This document shows, piece by piece, positions 24,319 to 33,154 of a DNA stretch of 64,000 nucleotides; positions within the stretch are counted from its first letter, which is position 1, and the number at the start of each line of letters is the position of its first letter. Source of the DNA: Lunularia cruciata (lineage: Eukaryota; Streptophyta; Marchantiopsida; Lunulariales; Lunulariaceae). The stretch is from NCBI GenBank assembly GCA_948567375.1, contig OX419757.1, positions 33,232,001 to 33,296,000 of the forward strand, written 5' to 3'. Under the pieces are notes generated by a model. The model worked only from the letters and a program-made list of their open reading frames with translations, was not told the DNA's origin and did no database searches. A program made the position numbers and the translations under genes.

Positions 24319-24847
24319 TGTCACGCCATTTGTAGTTCCGCATCTAGATGCTTGGACATTGGAGTTCCAGTGATAGTAGTTAGAGTTATTCTAGCAGTTT
24401 CTCAGAGACTACTTTCCGATGGTTAGATTTTGTGTTCAGGGTACTGACTCCACGGTGGGGCCCACCATCACTTTGCACCGTCGAGTGTGCCATCAGCGGG
24501 ACCATTAGGGTTTCAGAGCTAGCTCGAGTCCAGGGGGTATAGTTTTGAAGTGAGCTCCAAAGAGCTCACTTCTCTGATGTTGAGCCTTCGAGTTCCTGGC
24601 TATGGTGGACAGAGGCCGGCGAGCGTCACTTGGATTCTCTATGCTTGAGTGGGTGTGGCTTGACCGTAATCAGTGCCCAGTTGTTAGCAGTTTATAGAGT
24701 GACAGATCAAGTACTGATCTGAGTTGAGTTGAGTTGAGAGTGGTAAGCAAAAGGGCAAGAGTGGTGAGCCTATGTGTGAGTTGTGCTTCTATAGTGTATA
24801 ATGTTGATAGCAATGTATGTTGTGTAGCGATGTATATACGCATGACA
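24319..24847 (+). repeat. A2 5' LTR
   Basis: Starts TGTCACGCC and ends CGCATGACA, a 5-bp inverted repeat TGTCA/TGACA. Collinear with 32601-33154, with the A3 LTR (51037-51573, minus strand) and with the A1 remnant. Confidence 0.9.
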
Positions 24848-25200
24848 AAGTAGACATCAAACCAAAGTAGTAACGGTTTTGAGATTTGAAGAGGTAGATA
24901 TGAAGAGGTGCATTGTCAGTTTGGATTTGTAGGTAGGAAGAGTTGTTAGGAAACGGTATTTTTGTTAGTAATTGTCAAGTGCTTCATTATTTAAAGGGGG
25001 CATTTGCAATATGTTGTTGTTCAATATTCATTATTTCTAAGAAATAGATATAAAGTGAAGTGTTGATTTCATTACTTGTTGCTTGAGTTTGATTTCTAGT
25101 ATCAACATTGTGATTGTGTTTGTGAGTGTGAAGAATTTCAAAGTGAAAATTAGTGTGCATGTTGAATGTTGGATTCCACACCCTTGATCTTCATTCTGTG
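24848..25200 (+). repeat. Family E 3'-end fragment fused to the A2 5' LTR
   Basis: Begins exactly at the LTR edge and matches E1 11935-12305 and E2 40060-40317, including ATTTAAAGGGGGCAT and GAGTTTGATTTCTAGTATCA. Both ends are truncated relative to family E. It occupies the place where a primer binding site should be. Confidence 0.8.
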
Positions 25201-25893
25201 TTGGAGGAGGTTCAAAGAAGTGGCAACAAGAAAGGCCTCATTTGGCGTTTAGAGGCTTCGAGGCATAGGGCTGTGGGCTATGAGAGGCTACGAAGGTCTA
25301 GAAGGGCCAGCAAGCCAACTTGATGGTGTGAGGCTAGCTAGTTTAGAGTAGATCTTGGTCATTGGTTGGCAAAATCTGCCTTTCCTGCTAGATTGTGCAC
25401 AATAGGGTTTGACCCCTAGATCTCTTGTTCCTAGACTAGTACCCTAGCCAATTGGTCCACCCTCACTTTTTGTCATAGTGATTGTGCCATTGTTATCTAT
25501 ACACATGTAGCTTTGGCTAGGAGAGGCAGTTTGATCCCATTCTTGGTGATCCTGGTAGCTTAGGACTTAGATACAAATTGCTCTTATCTCAAATGCCAAA
25601 TGGTGGTAGAGTTAGTCTCGTGTTGTGTTATGAGATGGAGGGTTTTTGTTTAGATTTCTTGTGATTGGATCCCCTCCATTCTCTGCTTCCTGTTTGTGCA
25701 CCATGTTTGTGTGAGGTGCCTTGACTTTTGAGCATTGGTGCTTTGGTGTGCTCTTGGTGGTGAGGTTGGAGTGATGACCAGTCAGACTACCTTTGTTTCT
25801 CTCCGGTGAGGTAGGAAGTGATGACCTATAGACCATGAGAGTGCGTGTTATGATGGTAGGTTACAAGTTGCCCTTTCTTCTAGTGTAGTTATC
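25201..25893 (+). other. A2 leader
   Basis: Untranslated leader between the family E fragment and gag. I see no primer binding site next to the LTR. It contains the tRNA-like stretch annotated separately; otherwise nothing recognisable. Confidence 0.5.
25365..25470 (-). ncRNA. tRNA-like (SINE-like) pol III promoter remnant
   Basis: On the minus strand, an A-box-like TGGACCAATTGG (about 25458-25447) is followed by a B-box-like GGTCAAACCC (about 25414-25405). The spacing is about 35-40 bp, as in tRNAs and tRNA-derived SINEs. No complete cloverleaf was worked out, no oligo-A tail is evident and only this copy is in the window. Could be chance similarity. Confidence 0.4.
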
Positions 25894-28050
25894 TTGGTTA
25901 GAGTTACATTAGTGGGTGGTGCTTGGTGGTGTTGGCACTTGGTGGGGTACTTGCGGTTGCAGTTGGTGGTTTGGGTTTGCTGTTGTGGTTACTTTGTCAC
26001 GACGGAGTTCTTTGGAGATTCCAGAGGAGTTAGCCTTGCAGTACGCAGTGGGTTTACTCAGAGTGGTGCTTGGTATCAGCCTATATCTCAGGTCCCAGTG
26101 AGGAAGGAGATTGACTTTGAGTTGGAGTTCAACATAAGAGTTGATTCAGTTGAGAGTGCACTTGGTGTGTCCGTACCATTGTTGTGGGACATGGACGAGA
26201 TTTATGGGGCCTCCAAAGGCCCTAGGCATTACTCTGGTACAGTGGGTACCATTGAGTTGGATGACTTCATCTAGGAATTTGACAGTTGGTGTGATCTGCA
26301 GCAGATGCGGAACCCGACTTTGTTCACACCCTTTATGGCATGGAAGGGGTTGTTTCAGCACTTGGAGGGTCCATCGATGGATGACTACCATGAGTTCAGG
26401 AGAGCTCATTTGGAGGAGATTGAGTTATGGAGACAATATTGGTCTCCACACTATGTCTCCATCACTTTAGGATCGGTGGCCAGGAGTAGATTGGCTGTAC
26501 CCACGAGTTCTAGCTAGAGTAGTGTTGGTGGAGCTAGTGGAGGTGCACTAGCTGGAGATAATGCTACTACGAGTGGAGGTACCGCTGCATGAGGTGGTGT
26601 GGTACCGGGGCTTAACCCCATGGTAGAGTTATTCTTATGTTTGAGGCAGAACTACCAGGGAGTGTGGACTGACAAGCTGAGGAGCTTGCAAGAGTTCCAG
26701 CGGAAGGCTGGAGAGAGCCTACGTGAGGCATACACTCGCATGAGGCGGCTGATCAGTTTCACTCAGGGAGTTACTGAGGCCCAGGCAGTCCAATTTTGGC
26801 ATGGGATATTGGACAAGGAGTTACGACGTAGAGTTTGTGATGCTACGTTGTTGCAGGCTACTTCGCCCACTTTGGCAATAGTCTTTGGTTTGGCTGAGCG
26901 TATTGAGCTCAATATGGTGGAGGAGAGAGTGGTGACATTTGGATTTGGTAGGGAGACCTCATCCACGGCTATGACTTCTTCTAGAGTGCAGCAGAGTGCA
27001 CCACGCCCAGTTGGTTTTTGAGGACAGGGTGGACAGCCCAGATCCTATGGAGCAAGTCGAGGGCCTAGTGGAGTTAGACCCTTACCCTCATTTTTGAGTC
27101 AGCAGCAGCCAGTGAGTGGTGGTGTTGCTTGCTAGACTTGTGGTGGACCTCACCATAGGAGAGAGTGTACTCAAGGCAGCAGACCTGATACCTCTGGTGC
27201 ATCACAACCAGCACAGAGATAGTGTGAGCACTGCCACAGATTTGGTCACACTAGTGATCGGTGTTTTGACCTACACCAGGAGTTACGGAGTGGTAGGGCT
27301 GCTATGGCAGGTAGTAGAGGAGCTCCAGTTCATGGAGGACAAGGTGGTAGAAGTGGTGGTAGAGGATCTACACCTAGTAGGGATGTAGTACATGCCCTTA
27401 CTTTTGACACAACTATGGCTACTCGGATTGACCAGTTGGAGCAGAGATTGGCTAGTATGGCTATTGCTCAGAGGAGATCAGATTTGGGTGCTGAGGCTTC
27501 CACCTCATATACTGGTGATAGAGATGCTTTGGACTTCATGTGCGGAGCAGCACAGGTGGATGCATCTGCAACAGTGACTAGGAGTGTAGTACGTGCTCCA
27601 GAGCCTAGAGGAGCATCAATGGAATTGGACCCACAGAGAGGAGAGGTTGGGAGACAAGTCAGACTTCCCCAGTCTTCCATGCTATCTGAGGCATTGCAGA
27701 CAACATCCGTGGTTCCTAGACGTCCTAGTACAGGTGTGGTAGGTGGTGATGGAGTACATGATGGACTACCTGCTAGTCAGCCACCTGCTACTACAGAGAC
27801 TGAGTCTAGCATGATGTTGGGGGCGGCTCAGCTGATTATGCAACGTCCTTTGTTTTTGGCTAGTGATATGTTTACATTAGGAGTAGACCCAGCCCTAGTA
27901 TTCCAGTTGGCTGCCATGTTGTGTGAGAGTAGGGATGGTGCAGTTCCTACTACTAGAGCAGAGGTGGTTGGTAGTGGAGCTGACTTGGTTGAGGAGCATG
28001 GGATCCGTTCAGCAACCAGTGGTTTATGGTAGGCAGCAACGGCTAGACTG
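25894..28050 (+). pseudogene. A2 Gag with two zinc knuckles
   Basis: One frame from 25894 to 28032, interrupted only by stops at about 26272, 26515, 26590, 27019, 27136, 27220 and 28030. The capsid-like retrotransposon-gag domain is at 26599-26940 (VWTDKLRSLQEFQRKAGES, then EAQAVQFWHGILDKELRRRV). Two CCHC knuckles follow: the first near 27130-27170 has a stop in its loop, and the second reads CEHCHRFGHTSDRC near 27223-27265. A Gly/Arg-rich tail (27300-27375) and a possible short coiled coil (IDQLEQRLASM) follow. Gag packages element RNA. Confidence 0.85.
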
Positions 28051-28056
28051 GAGGAG

Positions 28057-28500
28057 TTGCCAGCTAGACAGGCTTTTGAGAGAGCACGGTTCACACCTGG
28101 TGTTGTCCTATTGGATAACCAGAGGGGGATTTTCCGTTTGGTGGGACCTTTAGGGAAGGTCTATACACCACAGAGAGTCTTGTTAGACTCTGGTGTGCAG
28201 CCCCTTATGTTGGGGAAGGCTGCAGTTGTTGGTCTAGAGTTACGGAAGACCGATATGGAGAGGTGTCCATTTCAGATCCAGACATCTCTAGGTGGTGGTT
28301 TGACACAGTACATCACACGTGGAGAGCTTGTTGTCCAAGTTCAGCCTGGTCATCCGACTGATAGCTCGGTGGTGAGAGCTCAGGCTATTACGACAATAGT
28401 TGAGTCATAGGATGTGCTAGTTGGGGGAGCAATGTTATACCCCATGGGTTTCAGCATTGACTATTGGGAGGAGACAGTCTCTTATAGACCGGGTTGGCAG
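28057..28500 (+). pseudogene. A2 retropepsin-like protease
   Basis: Same frame as gag, after a stop near 28030. VLLDSGVQPLMLG (about 28174-28212) carries the catalytic D-S-G. The domain ends with MLYPMGFSIDYWEETVSYRP near 28435-28490, just after a stop at 28408. It would cleave the polyprotein and presumably free the methyltransferase that follows. Confidence 0.85.
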
Positions 28501-28879
28501 TTTGGTGAGGGACGGGTATGTTGCCTACCAGTATGCTTCAGTAGTGGTAGTCTTGGCTCACTACAGTCTGGGACCATGGCAGCATCAGTTTTAGCTTTCA
28601 GTGGTACAGTTACTTGGCTTGGTGACTTGTTGGAAGGGAATGCCCATGCAGAGGATACTCCAGTATCAGAGGAGATCACTCGTCTTTGGAGTACGAGTGG
28701 GATTGTTCCATCCACCTTGGATGTTCCATTGTGGAGTTTAGAGGAGGCATTGCAACAGCATGCAGATCAATTGGTGCACCATGCTTGGAGTGGAGCCTTC
28801 GTACCATCAGGAGATGAGTGTGAGGATGAGCTTCCAAAAGCAATTGCTTTGACACCTCTGGATACCACACTCATTGCTT
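28500..28879 (+). pseudogene. A2 spacer between protease and methyltransferase
   Basis: An open stretch in the gag/protease frame (no stop until 29104) links protease and methyltransferase. It has no motif I recognise. It ends with ALTPLDTTLIAWQYPVEGI just before methyltransferase motif I. Confidence 0.6.
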
Positions 28880-29865
28880 GGCAGTATCCAGTAGAGGGGA
28901 TATGCCTATTGGAGTTGTTTGGTGGAATCAGCACCGGACTCGTTGTGGTGTTACAGGCGGGTAAACGAGTACAGAGGTACTTGTATGTAGAGAGAGATGA
29001 GATTGATAGGCGAGTCTCTCTACATCATGTGGCACACTTGGCCTATTGGTATCCGGAGTTATTATCGATGTCAGATGTCAGAGGTTACCACAAGGCCCTA
29101 CCATGAGACATTTCCTTACTGGGAGCGCATGACCTAGAGAGACATGGACCTATTCACTTGGTGATTTCTGGATGGCCTTGTCAAGGACATACACATGTTG
29201 GTAGAGGATTGGGTCTTCAGGATCCTCGTTCAGGTGTGTTTTGGGAGATGTTACGGATACTACGACATCTCCAGGTTCATGAGTCCATTTCTCCAGCTTA
29301 CCTTTTGGAGAACGTTCCTTTGATGGGTGATTCTTGCACCAGAGTGGTGGCAAGTACACATCAGGTCCATTCTTGGATAAGCCTACTGTATTGTTAGATG
29401 CAGCCAGAGTGGGATCACAGGCTCATCGTCTTCGTCTTTGGTGGACGAACCTCTTACCCAAAGAGGTTCTACAGCGTGCTTATGGTGGGATTCAACAACT
29501 GGACCACATTCTTGTTGATGATATCTTGGATGTTGGGCGTCAGTCTTAGACAATGGTAGTGGCTGAAAGGTCACCTATGGCAGTGGTGAACCTAGTTGGA
29601 CAGCCTAGAGCCGTATTTCCCACACTCATGAGTTTCCCAGGCTCTCATGCTTTTTGAGAGGGAGGACCTGGACTTGTTTAGGACTCACAGTTACAGCAAT
29701 TGGTGGAGCCCAATGCTGATGAGAGAGAGCAGGCAATGGGTTTTTGCACCGGTATTACTGCTGTTCCAGCAGTGTCAGAGGCATCCAGGCGTCGGGTGTT
29801 GGGTCAGGCTATGGACTTGAATTGTTTGACCTGGATTGTGAGCCTTGGCTTGGCAGAGCAGCGTA
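28880..29865 (+). pseudogene. A2 cytosine-5 DNA methyltransferase domain (DNMT3-like)
   Basis: Motifs appear in canonical order. I: LLELFGGISTGL (28905-28940), for AdoMet. II: RYLYVERDEIDRR. IV: HLVISGWPCQGH (29155-29190), with the catalytic Cys at 29179-29181. VI: LLENVPLMG (29302-29328). VIII: RLRLWWTN (29427-29450). IX-like: DEREQAMGFCTGI. X: RRRVLGQAMDLNCLTW (29787-29834). The linear order, the W-x-N after motif VIII and the short recognition region resemble DNMT3 more than the rearranged DRM type or DNMT1/CMT. It transfers methyl from AdoMet to cytosine C5. Broken by a stop at 29104, a 1-nt deletion near 29388 and three stops at 29547-29690. A3 lacks the 29388 shift and the 29547 stop. 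Confidence 0.9.
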
Positions 29866-30314
29866 GGATGCGCTTGATAGGCATCACCACTCGGACACTT
29901 GTGAGCCCTGTGCCTATCAAGACAATTCAGGCACATGCTGGGAGCAATGGACCGAGTGGACATGGTATTCTTGGGACACATCCAGTAACTACTAGGGAGA
30001 GTGGTCTACTTGGTAGGATGCGCTTGATAGGCATCACCACTCGGACACTTGTGAGCCATGTGCCTATCAAGACGATTCAGGCACATGCTAGGGGCAATGG
30101 ACCGAGTGGACATGGTATTCTTGGGACACATCCAGTAACTACTAGGGAGAGTGGTCTACTTGGTAGGATGCGCTTGATAGGCATCACCACTCGGACACTT
30201 GTGAGCCATGTGCCTATCAAGACGATTCAGGCACATGCTAGGGGCAATGGACCGAGTGGACATGGTATTCTTGGGACACATCCAGTAGCTACTAGGGAGA
30301 GTGGTCTACTTGGA
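29865..30314 (+). repeat. Three in-frame 150-bp tandem repeats
   Basis: Units start at 29865, 30015 and 30165 and encode 50 residues each, from RMRLIGITTRTLVS to TTRESGLLG. Units 2 and 3 differ at very few positions, so the expansion is recent. A3 has a single unit (62940-63085, minus strand). No known domain recognised; it links methyltransferase and RT. Confidence 0.9.
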
Positions 30315-30589
30315 GTCCATCCAGGTGAGCGTGGGCTACTTGGATTACACCCTTGGTCCACATGGGATGCAGCTAGAGGACGTGTGGAGCTTGCAGCCAG
30401 AGTGGAAGGAGTTTTTTGCACAGAGGTTGCGACCTCTTGTGGTCGAGAGCATGACACTATTGCTCCCAAGGGCCCAATGTAGCAGTCAGTCAGTACATCT
30501 TCCACTCCTACTACAGTTAGAGAGGATACTTGGGAGCCAGATCTTGGACCCAAGCTTACTGGAGAGGAAAGACGCAGGGTTTGGAGGTT

Positions 30590-31500
30590 CTTGAGGAGTC
30601 ACACAAGTTGTTTTGCCTTTAGTATGAAGGATTTGGGTGCTCTGAAGGGACCTGGTATACGGATTGACCTGACTAGCAACCCACCAGTTTTCTGACGTCC
30701 TTATCGATATAGTGAGATGGAGAGGACACTGATTCAGAGCCGGAGTAGTGACCTTTTTGAGGCTGGTTTGGTGGAGATTTCACATGGAAAGTATGCTTCA
30801 GCGACAATGATGCCAGCCAAGAACGATATGCATGGCAACTATATAGATAGGTGGATGTGTGGAGATTACCGTCCTATCAACTGACAGACCAGGGCTGATC
30901 GGTATGCCATGTCTACACCGGAGGAGATTTTTGATGCAATTGGGCATGCAAAGGTCTTCAATACTTTGGATCTTTGAGCGGGATATCATCAATTGCCGAT
31001 CAGGGAGGAGGATAAGTCCAAGACAGCATTTTGGGCTATTGATCCTCATGGCAAGGATGTGTTATATCAGTGGATGTTCTTACCATTTGGGGTAAAGAAT
31101 GCTCTTGTTGAGTTCCAGAGGGTCATGGATAGAATCCTAGCTGGATTGGATTTTGCTCGGTGCTATATTGATGACATTTTGGTTTATAGCACTACTGTGG
31201 AGGAGCATGAGAGACAATTGTTGGAGGTGTTTGAGAGGTTGAGATCTCATGGACTCAAATTACATCCTGGGAAGTGTAGGTTCTTCCACAAGCAGGTTGA
31301 GTATTTGGGTCACACTATCTACCTCGGAGGACTTGGTGTCCAGCAGACCAAGGTAGAGGCTATTGCACGTATTTGTCGGCCTACGGATGTGAGCAAAGTG
31401 CAAGCATTCCTTGGGTTGGCAAACTTCTATCACCGCTATGTTAGAGGATTTAGTGCCATTGCCAAGGCCTTGACAAAGCTGACCAAGCTTACACAGGAGT
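30590..31500 (+). pseudogene. A2 reverse transcriptase
   Basis: Gypsy RT in the same frame as the second half of the methyltransferase: MCGDYRPIN near 30855-30882, YHQLPIREEDKSKTAFWAI near 30985-31040, FLPFGVKNALVEFQRVMD near 31078-31130, and catalytic YIDDILVYS at 31164-31190. EYLGHTIYLGGLGVQQTK and the thumb [16 protein letters not shown] follow. Stops near 30692, 30883 and 30976 inactivate it. RT is downstream of the methyltransferase, so the extra enzyme sits inside pol and not after it. Confidence 0.88.
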
Positions 31501-31892
31501 GGTGTTAGGGAGATGAGCAGGAGAGGGCTTTTGTAGAGCTCAAGGAGAGGTTGACATCTGCTCCTATTTTGAGGAGACCGATCAGGGGACGACCATTTCA
31601 GGTTCACACTGATTAGAGTATGTTGGAGCTTGGAGCGGTGCTCACCCAACATGATGATGAGGAGAAGGAGTTTGTGGTGGCCTATGCTAGTCGCTCCAAC
31701 AATTCAGCGGAGGCAAAGTATAGTTCATATGAGGGAGAGTGCTTGGCAGCAATTTGGGCAGTAGCACATTTCTTATGTTACCTATTTGGTAACCCCTTCA
31801 CTCTCATCACTGATCATCAGCCACTAAAGTGGTTGATGGAGTTTGACAAGCTTTTAGGGAAGCTTGCACGATGGGCTCTGATTTTACTATGC
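31501..31892 (+). pseudogene. A2 RNase H (C-terminus deleted)
   Basis: Continues the RT frame with a stop at 31506. FQVHTD then a stop near 31614, [21 protein letters not shown]-containing [19 protein letters not shown], and LITDHQPLKWLMEF near 31805-31845 follow. At about 31892 the reading passes straight into sequence that in A1 lies after integrase (near 1848), so about 1.27 kb with the RNase H tail and nearly all of integrase is missing. Confidence 0.85.
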
Positions 31893-31989
31893 TACCATTT
31901 GAGGAGGGGGCTATAGACCCTCAATCCATTGATTTCATCCAAGCGACTATGTATATCTACAACAGACAGCACCGACAACACTTGATGTT

Positions 31990-32307
31990 TCTACAGGCTG
32001 CATTATCTTGAGAGTGAGCGAGGTTTTGCCATCTGGAGTCCTTGTGTTAGAAGGACGTGATGGTGTTGTTTGGAAGGATCATGTGCGCAATTGTGCGCCA
32101 TGCCACTTTCCAAGCATTGATGGTACTATGGACCCAAGCTTGGCACTTGTACGTGTAGGCTTGAGGTGTATGTTATGTGGCTCTTCTGGTGGAGCTGCTA
32201 CTATGTTAGTGTGTGATAGCTGTTTGAGAGGATGGCATATGGCATGTATGACTCCTCCTCTCACGGTGGTTCCTCAAGGACAGTGGTTATGTCCTAGATG
32301 TACTTGA
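31990..32307 (+). pseudogene. A2 integrase C-terminus and PHD finger
   Basis: The segment VSEVLPSGVLVLEGRDG (32014-32070) looks like the small C-terminal fold of gypsy integrase. A PHD-type zinc finger follows at 32164-32301: CMLC, then CDSCLRGWHMAC, then CPRC, giving the full Cys4-His-Cys3 set with the Trp two residues before the last pair typical of PHD fingers (GQWLCPRC). A stop at 32305 ends the polyprotein four residues later. PHD fingers read histone tails (often H3K4) and could guide integration much as a chromodomain does. A3 has the same finger at 51850-52010 with several key residues mutated. Confidence 0.82.
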
Positions 32308-32479
32308 CTTATAGCTAGTTCATTCTTTATATGGTATAGATTGCAAACAAGCGACTAATGATAGGGCTCCATAGCACCCGGCCTCCTGATCTTTGCCCAT
32401 TAGAGGGTATATCATATACTTAGAGTAGATGGTTATCTTGAGTTAGAGGGACCTAACCGCCAGCTAGGGAGGCAATTGT

Positions 32480-32600
32480 GGCACTTTAGAGTCTATGTAT
32501 GACTTATGTGTGAGTTGTGCTTCTATAGTGTATGATGTTGACATTGATGTATGTTGTGTAGCGATGTATGTTATGTAACGATGTATATATGCACGACAGT
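32480..32600 (+). repeat. Extra copy of the LTR 3' end before the A2 3' LTR
   Basis: About 110 bp (GTGGCACTTTAGAGTC to ATGCACGACA) repeat the last part of the LTR (compare 33050-33150) directly upstream of the 3' LTR. The same arrangement is seen in A3 at 51574-51682, so it is a family trait. Confidence 0.8.
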
Positions 32601-33154
32601 TATCACACCATTTGTAGTTCCACATCTAGATGCTCAAACACTAGAGTTCCAATGATAGTAATTAGAGTTATTCTAGCAGTTTCTCAAAGACTACTTTCCG
32701 ACGGTTAGATTTTTTGTTCGGGGTAGTGACTTCACGGTGGGGCCCACCGTCACTTTGCACCATTTGCACCATCGAGTGTGCCGTCAGTGGGACTGTTAGG
32801 GTTTCAGAGCTAGCTCAAGTCCAGGGGGTATAGTTTCAAAGTGAGCTCCAGAGAGCTCACTTCTCTAATGTTGAGCCTTTGAGTTCCTGGCTATGGTGGA
32901 CAGAGGCTGGTGAGCGTCACCTGGATTCTCTATGCTTGAGTGGGTGTGGCTTGATTGTAATCAGTGCCCAGTTGTTGGCAGTTTATAGAGTGACAGATCA
33001 AGTACTAATCTGAGTTGAGTTGAGTTGAGAGTGGTAAGCAATCTGATTATTGTGGCACTTTAGAGTCTATGTATGACTTATGTGTGAATTGTGCTTCTAT
33101 AGTGTATGATGTTGACAGCAATGTATGTTGTGTAGTGATGTATATACGCACAAA
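32601..33154 (+). repeat. A2 3' LTR
   Basis: Starts TATCACACC (CpG-type decay of TGTCACGCC) and ends near CGCACAAA, next to TSD AAATC at 33155-33159. Collinear with 24319-24847, with indels including an extra CACCATTTG copy. Confidence 0.88.

Larger units (their letters stand above)
24319..33154 (+). mobile_element. A2: gypsy element carrying a DNA methyltransferase and a PHD finger
   Basis: LTRs 24319-24847 and 32601-33154; TSD AAATC at 24314-24318 and 33155-33159. The flanks rejoin into the family C sequence seen intact at 48045-48085. Internal order: leader, gag with two CCHC knuckles, protease, C5 DNA methyltransferase, RT, RNase H, [integrase deleted], integrase C-terminus, PHD finger. 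Gag through the first half of the methyltransferase (25894-29387) is one frame broken by about seven stops, several readable as C-to-T changes in CAG/CGA codons. One 1-nt loss near 29388 then shifts to the frame kept through RNase H. The copy is dead but the ancestral polyprotein can be followed. Confidence 0.92.

Noticed and set aside
29150-29574. Minus-strand ORFs opposite the methyltransferase
   Set aside because: They are shadows of the conserved plus-strand MTase frame; they lack motifs and are not kept in A3.
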